NCBI RefSeq assembly: GCF_015351025.1
Contig: NZ_JADKRV010000010.1
Span: forward strand, 62,001-126,000
Length of the DNA: 64,000 bases
Direction: 5' to 3'
Source of the DNA: Curtobacterium sp. VKM Ac-1376
GTDB lineage: Bacteria > Actinomycetota > Actinomycetes > Actinomycetales > Microbacteriaceae
Shown: positions 17,655-24,445 of the stretch, one piece after another
Numbering within the stretch: the first letter of the stretch is position 1
Layout: every line of letters starts with the position of its first letter
The notes under the pieces: generated by a model
What the model was told of the DNA's origin: nothing
Databases searched by the model: none
Seen by the model: the letters and a program-made list of their open reading frames with translations, nothing else
Program-made: the position numbers and the translations under genes

Positions 17655-18971
17655 TCAGGATCCGAGGATCTGCCCGGCGGCGGTCCTGGCGGCACCGATC
17701 ACACCCGCCAGGCCCCGTCCGGTTGAGGACTCACCGATCCCGACGACGCCCTCGGCCAACCCCGCAGCGGCGAGGTCCGGTCCGTACCACCCGACGCGGG
17801 CGGCGCCGTCGACGCGGTCTGCCGTGATCGGCACGCCGAGCAGCGTGGACGCGTCCTGCAGGGCACGGGTACCGACGGGGTCGGCCGGGTCGACCGGGAG
17901 GCTCGTGGCGACGTCCGCAGGGTCCGTCGCGGTGGTCGCGTAGCTGAGTCGCAGGACGTGGCGCCCGGCGGCCGCCTCGGCCAGCCACGTCCACTTCACC
18001 GTTGCGTGGGTGAGGGCCTTCGCCGTCACGGCCCGGGCATCGGGGTGCACGAGCATGCCCGTGCCGCGGGGGGCGGCGCCGAGCTCCGGCTGGTCGACCA
18101 CGAGCGTGACGAGCTCGATGCCCGTCCGGTCCGGCGAGACGGTGCGCTCGGGGTCCGGCACCGACGACAGCGTGTGCTCGGCCGGCATGCGCTCGCTCGT
18201 ACCGTCGGCCGTGACGATCTCGACGGCGTGCGCCTCGATCCGGGTCGCCCGGGTGTGCAACCGGACGTCCACGCCGTAGGTCTCCATGTCCGCGACGAGC
18301 TCGTCCACCAGGCGGACGATGCCGCCGCGGAGGCCCTGCACCGGCGTCCCCGCGGCGGCACGGGCGCGCAGGGACAGGACGGCACGGGCGAGCGAGCCCT
18401 CACGCAGCAGTGCCGCACGCAGGCCGGGAGCGACTCGGTCGGGGTCGAGCTGGTCGGGGTGCGTGGAGTGCACGCCGCCGGCGATCGGCACCACCAGGTC
18501 GTCGAGCACCCGCTCGCCCATGCGCCGACGGACGAGTTCACCGAGCGACGCGGCCTCGGCGCCGACCGGAGCGGGCAGCAGCGAGTCCATCTGGGCGCGG
18601 AGACCGCCCCGCTGCCCGACGACGGCGAGGACGTCGGCGGCCATCGGGGTGCTCGGGATGCCGAGGAGCCCGGTCGCCGGGATCGGGGAGGTCCGGCCGT
18701 CGCGGGTCATCAGCCAGGCGCCCCGGGGGTCCGGCGCCACGACGTCGTTGCCGAGGCCGAGCTCGATCGCCAGTCGACCGACGGCGTCCGTGCGGGTGGC
18801 GAACGAGTCCGCCGCCATGTCGAGCTCGAGACCGCCGACGGTGTGCCGGCGGATCATGCCGCCGAGGACCCCGGAGGCTTCGACGAGCACCACGTTCGCG
18901 CCGCCCTTGGCGAGGTCGCGGGCGCTGACGAGCCCGGCGACCCCGCCGCCGACCACGACGACGTCGGTCAC
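17655..18971 (-). CDS. cgoX: Coproporphyrinogen III oxidase (HemY/HemG-type flavoprotein)
   Basis: CgoX oxidises coproporphyrinogen III to coproporphyrin III with FAD and O2, the step before CpfC. The 438-residue protein begins with the dinucleotide-binding motif VVVGGGVAGLVSARDL, followed by GGMIRRHTVGGLELDMAADSF, and ends with GVVGIGESSTGRGLAGVIGAA, the FAD-contacting region of this family. GTG overlaps the hemE stop by four bases. The presence of CpfC and ChdC in the same cluster argues for coproporphyrinogen over protoporphyrinogen as substrate. Confidence 0.93.
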   Translation of the reverse strand: MTDVVVVGGGVAGLVSARDLAKGGANVVLVEASGVLGGMIRRHTVGGLELDMAADSFATRTDAVGRLAIELGLGNDVVAPDPRGAWLMTRDGRTSPIPATGLLGIPSTPMAADVLAVVGQRGGLRAQMDSLLPAPVGAEAASLGELVRRRMGERVLDDLVVPIAGGVHSTHPDQLDPDRVAPGLRAALLREGSLARAVLSLRARAAAGTPVQGLRGGIVRLVDELVADMETYGVDVRLHTRATRIEAHAVEIVTADGTSERMPAEHTLSSVPDPERTVSPDRTGIELVTLVVDQPELGAAPRGTGMLVHPDARAVTAKALTHATVKWTWLAEAAAGRHVLRLSYATTATDPADVATSLPVDPADPVGTRALQDASTLLGVPITADRVDGAARVGWYGPDLAAAGLAEGVVGIGESSTGRGLAGVIGAARTAAGQILGS

Positions 18972-20119
18972 GCGCCGGCTCCGTCCTGCGCAGCGCCGTC
19001 CTGCGCAGCGCCGTCGTCCGCGCTCCCGTCGCCGAGCGAGTGGACCAGCTCGACCACGCGCGTCAGGACGTCCGGGTCGGTCTCCGGCGGGACACCGTGG
19101 CCGAGGTTCACGACGTGCGCCCGGGCCGCGCCACCCCGACGGACGACGTCGCGGACGTGCGTTTCCAGGACATCCCACGGTGCCGAGAGCATCGCCGGGT
19201 CGATGTTGCCCTGCACGCTGACCCCGGTACCGACGCGACGCACGGCCTCGTCGAGCGGCAGACGCCAGTCGACGCCGACCGCGTCGACGTCGACGGTGTC
19301 CGTGCCGAAGGTCGTCATGTCGGCCAGGACCTCGCCGCTGCCGACGCCGAAGTGGATGCGCGGGACCCCGAGGTCGGCGACGTGCGCCATCGCCCGAGCG
19401 GAGTGCGGTGCGACGGACCGGACGTAGTCGGCGCGCGAGAGCGACCCGACCCACGAGTCGAAGAGCTGCACGGCCGAGGCCCCGGCGAGCACCTGCGCCC
19501 GGAGGAAGGCGCCGGACACCTCGGCAGCCCAGGCGAGCAGCCGTGACCAGGTCTCCGGGTCGGCGTGCATGAGGGTGCGGGCGCGGATGTGGTCCTTCGA
19601 CGGGCCGCCCTCGACCAGGTAGGCGGCGAGGGTGAACGGCGCCCCCGCGAACCCGATCAACGGGGTGTCGCCGAGCTGCTCCACCGTGCGCTGGACCGCC
19701 TGCTGGATCGGGGCGAGGGCCGCCGGGTCGAGCTGCTCGAGCTCGTCGACGTCGGCGGGGGTGCGGATCGGGGAACCGAGCACGGGCCCGCGGCCGGGGA
19801 CGATCTCGACGTCCACGCCCGCGAGCTTGATCGGCACGACGATGTCGCTGAAGAAGATGCCCGCGTCGACCCTGTGCCGGCGCACCGGCTGCAGGGTGAT
19901 CTCCGACGCCATCTCCGGGTCGAGGCACGCGTCGAGCATGGCCGTGCCGATCCGGAGCTCCCGGTACTCGGGAAGCGACCGTCCGGCCTGCCGCATGAAC
20001 CACACGGGGAGCGTCTCGGGGCGGTCACCCCGCAGGGCCCGGACCAGGCGGGAACCACTCGTCCGCCCTGATGCCAGGGGGTGGGAATCGGGGAGGGATG
20101 TGGTCGTCGCGTCGGTCAC
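18968..20119 (-). CDS. hemE: Uroporphyrinogen decarboxylase
   Basis: HemE decarboxylates the four acetates of uroporphyrinogen III to coproporphyrinogen III. The 383-residue protein has PVWFMRQAGRSLPEYR at the N-terminus, FFSDIVVPIKLAG with the catalytic Asp, LIGFAGAPFTLAAYLVEG, and HFGVGSGE near the His of the active site. The C-terminus carries an unusual acidic tail with the repeat DGAAQ twice. GTG 20119 has a GAGAAT -10-like box six bases upstream, so the transcript may be leaderless. Confidence 0.95.
   Translation of the reverse strand: MTDATTTSLPDSHPLASGRTSGSRLVRALRGDRPETLPVWFMRQAGRSLPEYRELRIGTAMLDACLDPEMASEITLQPVRRHRVDAGIFFSDIVVPIKLAGVDVEIVPGRGPVLGSPIRTPADVDELEQLDPAALAPIQQAVQRTVEQLGDTPLIGFAGAPFTLAAYLVEGGPSKDHIRARTLMHADPETWSRLLAWAAEVSGAFLRAQVLAGASAVQLFDSWVGSLSRADYVRSVAPHSARAMAHVADLGVPRIHFGVGSGEVLADMTTFGTDTVDVDAVGVDWRLPLDEAVRRVGTGVSVQGNIDPAMLSAPWDVLETHVRDVVRRGGAARAHVVNLGHGVPPETDPDVLTRVVELVHSLGDGSADDGAAQDGAAQDGAGA
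18981..19010. repeat. 15 bp tandem duplication in the hemE 3' end
   Basis: CCGTCCTGCGCAGCG occurs twice head to tail (18981-18995 and 18996-19010), with a partial third copy after it. It encodes the DGAAQ repeats in the C-terminal tail of HemE, outside the catalytic fold. Confidence 0.75.
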
Positions 20120-20157
20120 CGGATGATTCTCCCATCGAGCGCGTTACCATTGACTAC
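20120..20157. promoter_or_regulatory. 38 bp divergent hemE/hemA promoter region
   Basis: Only 38 bp separate the two GTG start codons. On the plus strand TACCAT (20145-20150) ends seven bases before the hemA GTG. On the minus strand GAGAAT (complement of 20126-20131) ends six bases before the hemE GTG. Both spacings predict leaderless transcripts, and the -35 regions would overlap the opposing -10, so the two promoters probably compete. Confidence 0.5.
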
Positions 20158-21480
20158 GTGCTCATCTGTCTCACGGCGTCGCATCGCAACGCCAGCTTCG
20201 ACCTCCTGGAGCGACTGAGCATCGGTGCACCCTCGGCGGCGAGCCGGCTCGTGACGGATGCCGGCGTCCTGGACGGCGCCGTGGTCCTCGCCACCTGCAA
20301 CCGCTTCGAGGCCTACCTCGACATCGCGGGTGACGACAGCGGCTCCGCCGTGGCCGCCACCGTGCAGGCCGTGGCCGCCGCGAGCGACCTGGACTCCACC
20401 GAAGTGCTCGACTCCGTCAACGTCCTGGGTGGCAAGGACGTCGTCCAGCACCTGTTCGCCGTGTCGAGTGGCCTCGAGTCCGTCGTCGTCGGCGAGACCG
20501 AGATCTCCGGCCAGGTGCGTCGTTCGCTGGAGGAAGCCCGGTCGAACGGCACCACGACCTCCGACCTCGAGCGTCTGTTCCAAGAGGCTGCGCACACCTC
20601 CCGCGGCGTGAAGACCCGCACCCGCATCGGTGCCGCCGGCCGGTCCCTCGTGCGCCTCGGCCTCGAGCTCGCGTCCTCCCGCGTCACCGACTGGGCGCAC
20701 ACCCGCGTGCTGCTCGTCGGCACCGGCAGCTACGCGGCCACCACCATCGCCGCCCTGCGCGACCGCGGCGCCACGAACATCCAGGTGTTCTCGCCCTCCG
20801 GCCGGGCACCGTGGTTCGCCGCCAAGCACGACCTCGTCGCCGCCCGTGACCTGCGTCAGGCCATCGGCGAGAGCGACGTCCTGATCACCTGCACGTCGAG
20901 CGAGGTCCCGGTCGTCGCACCCGCCGACCTCGACGACGGCGTCCGCCGGATCGTCATCGACCTCGGGCTCCCCCGCAACGTGGACCCCGCGGCCGCCGGA
21001 GTCGACGGCGTCGAGCTGCTCGACCTCGAGACCATCAGCATCCACGCGCCGATCTCCGAGCTGAACGCCGAGTCCGAGGCCCGCGCGATGGTCGACGACG
21101 CCGTGTCCCGGTTCCGCGCGCAGGCGATGGAGCAGTCGACGACCCCCGCGCTCGTGGCGTTCCGCAAGCACGTGTTCGACATCCTCGACGACGAGATCGA
21201 GCGGGCCAAGCGCCGCGCGGACGCCGACGGCGAGTCCGTCGAGCACACCGAGCGGGCGCTCCGGCACCTGGTCGGCGTCCTGCTGCACCGTCCCTCGGTG
21301 CGCGCTCGCGAGCTCGGTCGCGCCGGACGCGGCGAGGAGTTCGTCGCGGCGATCGACTCCCTGTACGGCGTGCGCCCCGAGGCGGCGGCCGAGTTGCCGA
21401 CACCGGTCGTCCCGTTGGCCGACCGCACGGCCCTGGACCCGACCGTCTCGGATCGCGACGACCAGGCGGACGCGAGCTGA
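20158..21480 (+). CDS. hemA: Glutamyl-tRNA reductase
   Basis: HemA reduces glutamyl-tRNA to glutamate-1-semialdehyde, the first and usually controlled step of C5 heme synthesis. The 440 residues show LICLTASHRNASFDLLERLS at the start, the catalytic Cys47 in VLATCNRFEAY, GETEISGQVR, and the NADPH domain VLLVGTGSYAATTI. GTG 20158 opens the conserved sequence and suits leaderless initiation. It faces away from the rest of the heme genes. Confidence 0.95.
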   Translation: MLICLTASHRNASFDLLERLSIGAPSAASRLVTDAGVLDGAVVLATCNRFEAYLDIAGDDSGSAVAATVQAVAAASDLDSTEVLDSVNVLGGKDVVQHLFAVSSGLESVVVGETEISGQVRRSLEEARSNGTTTSDLERLFQEAAHTSRGVKTRTRIGAAGRSLVRLGLELASSRVTDWAHTRVLLVGTGSYAATTIAALRDRGATNIQVFSPSGRAPWFAAKHDLVAARDLRQAIGESDVLITCTSSEVPVVAPADLDDGVRRIVIDLGLPRNVDPAAAGVDGVELLDLETISIHAPISELNAESEARAMVDDAVSRFRAQAMEQSTTPALVAFRKHVFDILDDEIERAKRRADADGESVEHTERALRHLVGVLLHRPSVRARELGRAGRGEEFVAAIDSLYGVRPEAAAELPTPVVPLADRTALDPTVSDRDDQADAS

Positions 21481-21515
21481 GCCTCCCGGCCGACACGCAA
21501 CCACCCACGCTGCGC

Positions 21516-21914
21516 GTGAGTGCGCTCCTGCTGGTGCGTGAGCGACGCGTCCTGATGGTGCGCGCGCGGGCCCGCGACGTGCTCTACCTGCCCGGCGGCA
21601 AGGCCGAGCCGCACGAGACCGACGTCGAGGCCGCCGTTCGCGAGGCGTACGAGGAGACCGGCCTGCAGCTGACCGCCGACGAGGTCGACCCGTTCGGCGT
21701 CGTGCTCGAGCCCGCCCACGGGCAGGGTCCGGGGACGATGGTCGCGATGACGCTGTTCCTGGTCCGGCCTGGAGGCGCGCTGGACTCCGCCACGCCCGTC
21801 GCCTCGGCAGAGGTGGACGAGGTCGAGTGGGTCACCTCGGCAGACGCGGGTCGCTGCCCGCCAGCTGGTGTGGAGACGCTCCGCCGCCTGGTGGCGGCGG
21901 AGCTCATCGACTGA
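21516..21914 (+). CDS. Nudix hydrolase
   Basis: The 132-residue protein is a single Nudix domain with a perfect box: G, five residues, E, seven residues, then REAYEETGL (residues about 28-50). Members hydrolyse nucleoside diphosphates linked to another moiety; the substrate cannot be told here. It follows hemA by 35 bp on the same strand and may be cotranscribed. It ends before a long palindrome shared with a convergent gene. Confidence 0.87.
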   Translation: MSALLLVRERRVLMVRARARDVLYLPGGKAEPHETDVEAAVREAYEETGLQLTADEVDPFGVVLEPAHGQGPGTMVAMTLFLVRPGGALDSATPVASAEVDEVEWVTSADAGRCPPAGVETLRRLVAAELID

Positions 21915-21945
21915 CCGTCATGCGCAGAGCGACGACGCAGAGGAA

Positions 21946-21983
21946 CCCATGCTCAAGGATGAGTACTCATCCTTGAGCATGGG
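21946..21983. terminator. 38 bp perfect palindrome between convergent genes
   Basis: The arms 21946-21964 and 21965-21983 are exact reverse complements with no loop, centred on GAGTACTC. Placed between the Nudix gene and the repeat protein gene, which converge, it is most simply a bidirectional terminator. The perfect symmetry could also serve a dimeric DNA-binding protein. Confidence 0.6.
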
Positions 21984-22003
21984 CTCGCTTCCGCTCGGGT
22001 TCG

Positions 22004-22279
22004 TCAGGCCTTGTCGGTGTCGGTGTACTCCCCGACCTCGCCGTTCTGCGCCGGGTCGGCCTCGCCGGGGATGTCCGAGTCGACGTACTCGCCGTCGGGT
22101 CCGGCTCCGTCCGGACGAGTCTCGCCGGGGATGTCGCTCGAGACGAACTCGCCGACCGGCTCCGTCGACTCGACGTGCTCCTCGCCCGGGATCTCGCTGT
22201 CCGTGAAGGCTCCGGCGCGGGGTTCGACCCCGTCCGCGCGACCCTCGTCGCCTCGTGCCTGTTCGTGCTTGCCCGTCAT
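22004..22279 (-). CDS. Small acidic repeat protein (IPGE repeats)
   Basis: I do not recognise a family. The 91-residue product is hydrophilic and acidic, with three clear and one degenerate copies of a motif of the form G-[EA]-[FY]-x-[DS]-S-[DE]-IPGE, spaced about 20 residues apart, each followed by a Pro/Glu/Gly linker. There is no signal peptide or membrane span, and it is probably unstructured. A strong ribosome site (GGAGGT) before ATG 22279 supports a real gene. It diverges from the lipoprotein gene. Confidence 0.7.
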   Translation of the reverse strand: MTGKHEQARGDEGRADGVEPRAGAFTDSEIPGEEHVESTEPVGEFVSSDIPGETRPDGAGPDGEYVDSDIPGEADPAQNGEVGEYTDTDKA

Positions 22280-22378
22280 GTCCGACCTCCGCTGCTCGGG
22301 TTGCTTGCCTCGGAGTGTGCCCGCGGTCCCTGGACGCCGACCGAACCGGATGCGGCGTTCGGTGGTTGCCTGTGCACC

Positions 22379-23050
22379 ATGCAACGCAGCAGCCGATCGA
22401 AGTTCCTGCTCGTCGTGACCGGGCTCGTCGCCGTCGGGACGCTGGCGGGGTGCGCCTCGGACGGGCAGCCCGCCGCCACCGAGACCGTCACCGCGCCTGC
22501 GCCGTCCGCGTCCGCGCCGCAGTCGTCGGAGGAGTCCACTTCGGCCGCGCCGTCGGCCGGTTCCGGGTCGTCCGCCGGTTCCGGTGCTTCCGGGGGCGAC
22601 ACCGCCGGTGACCGGTGCGTGGTGTCGTCGCTGGCCGGACGCATCGAGGCCGGCAGCGGTGGTGCCGCCGGCAGCGTCCTCGTGCACCTGGTGCTCGAGA
22701 ACACCGGCTCGACGACGTGCACGGTGCAGGGGTGGCCGGGCGTCTCGTTCGTCGGGGGTGGCACCGGCAAGCAGATCGGCGCCGCAGCCACGCAGGAGAA
22801 GAGTTCATCGCACCCGACCGTGACGCTCGCACCCGGCAAGACCGCCGTGGCCCCGCTCAAGATCGTCCGGGCCGAGAACTACTCGGCGGGCGACTGCTCG
22901 CCGCAGACCCCGGACGGCTTCCGCGTGTACCCGCCCGGGTCGAAGCAGTCCCTGTTCGTGAAGGACACGGACTTCCAGGCGTGTGCGTCCGCTGACGCCT
23001 CGCTGCTGGCCGTGCAGGCGTTCGTGCCGGAGGGGCAGGCGACCTCGTAG
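22379..23050 (+). CDS. DUF4232 secreted lipoprotein
   Basis: The first 24 residues form a lipoprotein signal (basic start, hydrophobic core, lipobox LAGC), so the mature protein should be anchored to the outer face of the membrane. A 50-residue Ser/Ala/Thr/Gly linker leads to a DUF4232 domain: LVHLVLENTGSTTCTVQGWPGVSFV is its usual opening, and four Cys suggest disulfides. DUF4232 proteins are common actinobacterial exported proteins without assigned function. ATG 22379 gives the signal peptide. Confidence 0.85.
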   Translation: MQRSSRSKFLLVVTGLVAVGTLAGCASDGQPAATETVTAPAPSASAPQSSEESTSAAPSAGSGSSAGSGASGGDTAGDRCVVSSLAGRIEAGSGGAAGSVLVHLVLENTGSTTCTVQGWPGVSFVGGGTGKQIGAAATQEKSSSHPTVTLAPGKTAVAPLKIVRAENYSAGDCSPQTPDGFRVYPPGSKQSLFVKDTDFQACASADASLLAVQAFVPEGQATS

Positions 23051-23062
23051 CGGTCGGGCACG

Positions 23063-23491
23063 ATGGTCACCGTGACCACCACGATCAGGGACGAACGCCC
23101 GGACACCGATGAGCTGGTGGTGCTGTACGACGCCGTCGGGTGGACCGCCTACACGCAGGACCCCGCGGCCCTCACCGCGGCGATCGTCGGCTCCCACAGG
23201 GTGCTGACCGCGCGCGATGACGCCGGACACCTGCTCGGCCTGGTCCGCACCGTCTCCGACGGCGTGACGATCGTGTACGTGCAGGACCTGCTCGTCGTGC
23301 CGTCCGCGCACCGGTCGGGCGTGGGCAGTGCGTTGCTCGGCGCCGTGCTGGATCGCTACGCCGGCGTTCGCCAGACAGTCCTGCTCACCGACGACGAGCC
23401 GGGGCAGCGCGCGTTCTACGAGTCACGTGGCTTCGTCGAGGCCCACGACGTCGAACCGCAGCCGCTGCGCTCCTTCGTGCTCCTGCGCTGA
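23063..23491 (+). CDS. GNAT-family N-acetyltransferase
   Basis: The 142-residue single-domain protein has the acetyl-CoA-binding motif DLLVVPSAHRSGVGSALLGAV (R-x-x-G-x-G) and a C-terminal AFYESRGFVEA strand-helix typical of GNAT enzymes. The acceptor is unknown. It starts 12 bp after the lipoprotein gene and is probably cotranscribed. A later in-frame GTG could also be the start. Confidence 0.85.
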   Translation: MVTVTTTIRDERPDTDELVVLYDAVGWTAYTQDPAALTAAIVGSHRVLTARDDAGHLLGLVRTVSDGVTIVYVQDLLVVPSAHRSGVGSALLGAVLDRYAGVRQTVLLTDDEPGQRAFYESRGFVEAHDVEPQPLRSFVLLR

Positions 23492-23506
23492 GCGGCGGCG
23501 GCACGG

Positions 23507-24445
23507 TCAGCGACGAGCGGGGGCGTGTACGGCCTCGAGCACCTCGGTGCCCATGGTCCGCAGCGCCTCGACCACGGCCAGGCGTCGCTGCAGCGAGGCG
23601 TCGTCGAACGTGATGGTCACGGCGTAGCTGACCGACGACCCGGGCCCCCGCAGGATCCCCGCCTCGGCCCGCACCCCCGTGCTCGAACCCGTCACCGCGA
23701 CGGCCTGCAACCCGTGGTCCAGCGCCCGGTGCGCCAGCGGGTCGAGCCCGAAGGCCCCGGCGACCAGGGTGAGGTCACTGGCAAGGGACAACCAGCCGAG
23801 CACCCGGTTCGACACCGCTTCGTCGACGACCTCGCCGAGCGCCAGCCCGCGCATCACCCACGACAGCTCGCCGGTGGGTGCCACGGAGGCGTCGGGGGCG
23901 TCGTCCGGCCCACGGCGGTCACGGACGCGGTCGATCAGCGCCGTGCGCTCGATGCCGAGGGACTCGGCGCGCTCACGGACGGCGTCGATGCCGACGGTCG
24001 ACAGCAGGGCGTTCATGGCCCAGGCGTCGGCCGTGGCCCCGACCAGGGTCGCCAGATCCGGCACCTGCATGGTCGGCTCCTGCAGGAACTGCCACAGCCC
24101 GGCGCCGGTCGCGGTGTCACGGGCCATGCGCTGCAGCCGATCACCGTGCAGGCGGCCGTCCTCGAGCTGGGCGGCGACCTCGATGAGCAGCAGGACGCGG
24201 CCCAGGCTCGCGACCGGCTGCACCAGGGTGTCGTCGATCGCGAGCAGGGCCTTGCCGCTGGAGGTGTCGATCACCGAGGCGCTGACCCCGGCGCCCTCGA
24301 GCGCGAGCGCGCCGAGGGCCTCGGTCGTGGCCGTGAAGCGGTCGTCGGGCCGCCCGCTGTGCCGCCCGCGACCCCGGCCGCGACCTGCTGCACGGTCGTC
24401 CGGTCGCCGGCGGCGCGACGACCGAGCCGCGTCCGGCTCCGACAT
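23507..24445 (-). CDS. Class A beta-lactamase-fold serine hydrolase, atypical active site
   Basis: From residue 40 the 312-residue protein follows the class A beta-lactamase/D-Ala-D-Ala transpeptidase-like fold: SVIDTSSGKALLAIDDTLVQPVAS, then a helix of hydrophobic residues. At the nucleophile position the SxxK motif reads S80-L-G-R83, so the general-base lysine is replaced by arginine. A KTG-like triad appears as TGSSTG. It may be inactive or specialised. The N-terminal 35 residues are Arg-rich and disordered, with no signal peptide. Its ATG overlaps the stop of the M13 peptidase gene. Confidence 0.68.
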   Translation of the reverse strand: MSEPDAARSSRRRRPDDRAAGRGRGRGRHSGRPDDRFTATTEALGALALEGAGVSASVIDTSSGKALLAIDDTLVQPVASLGRVLLLIEVAAQLEDGRLHGDRLQRMARDTATGAGLWQFLQEPTMQVPDLATLVGATADAWAMNALLSTVGIDAVRERAESLGIERTALIDRVRDRRGPDDAPDASVAPTGELSWVMRGLALGEVVDEAVSNRVLGWLSLASDLTLVAGAFGLDPLAHRALDHGLQAVAVTGSSTGVRAEAGILRGPGSSVSYAVTITFDDASLQRRLAVVEALRTMGTEVLEAVHAPARR

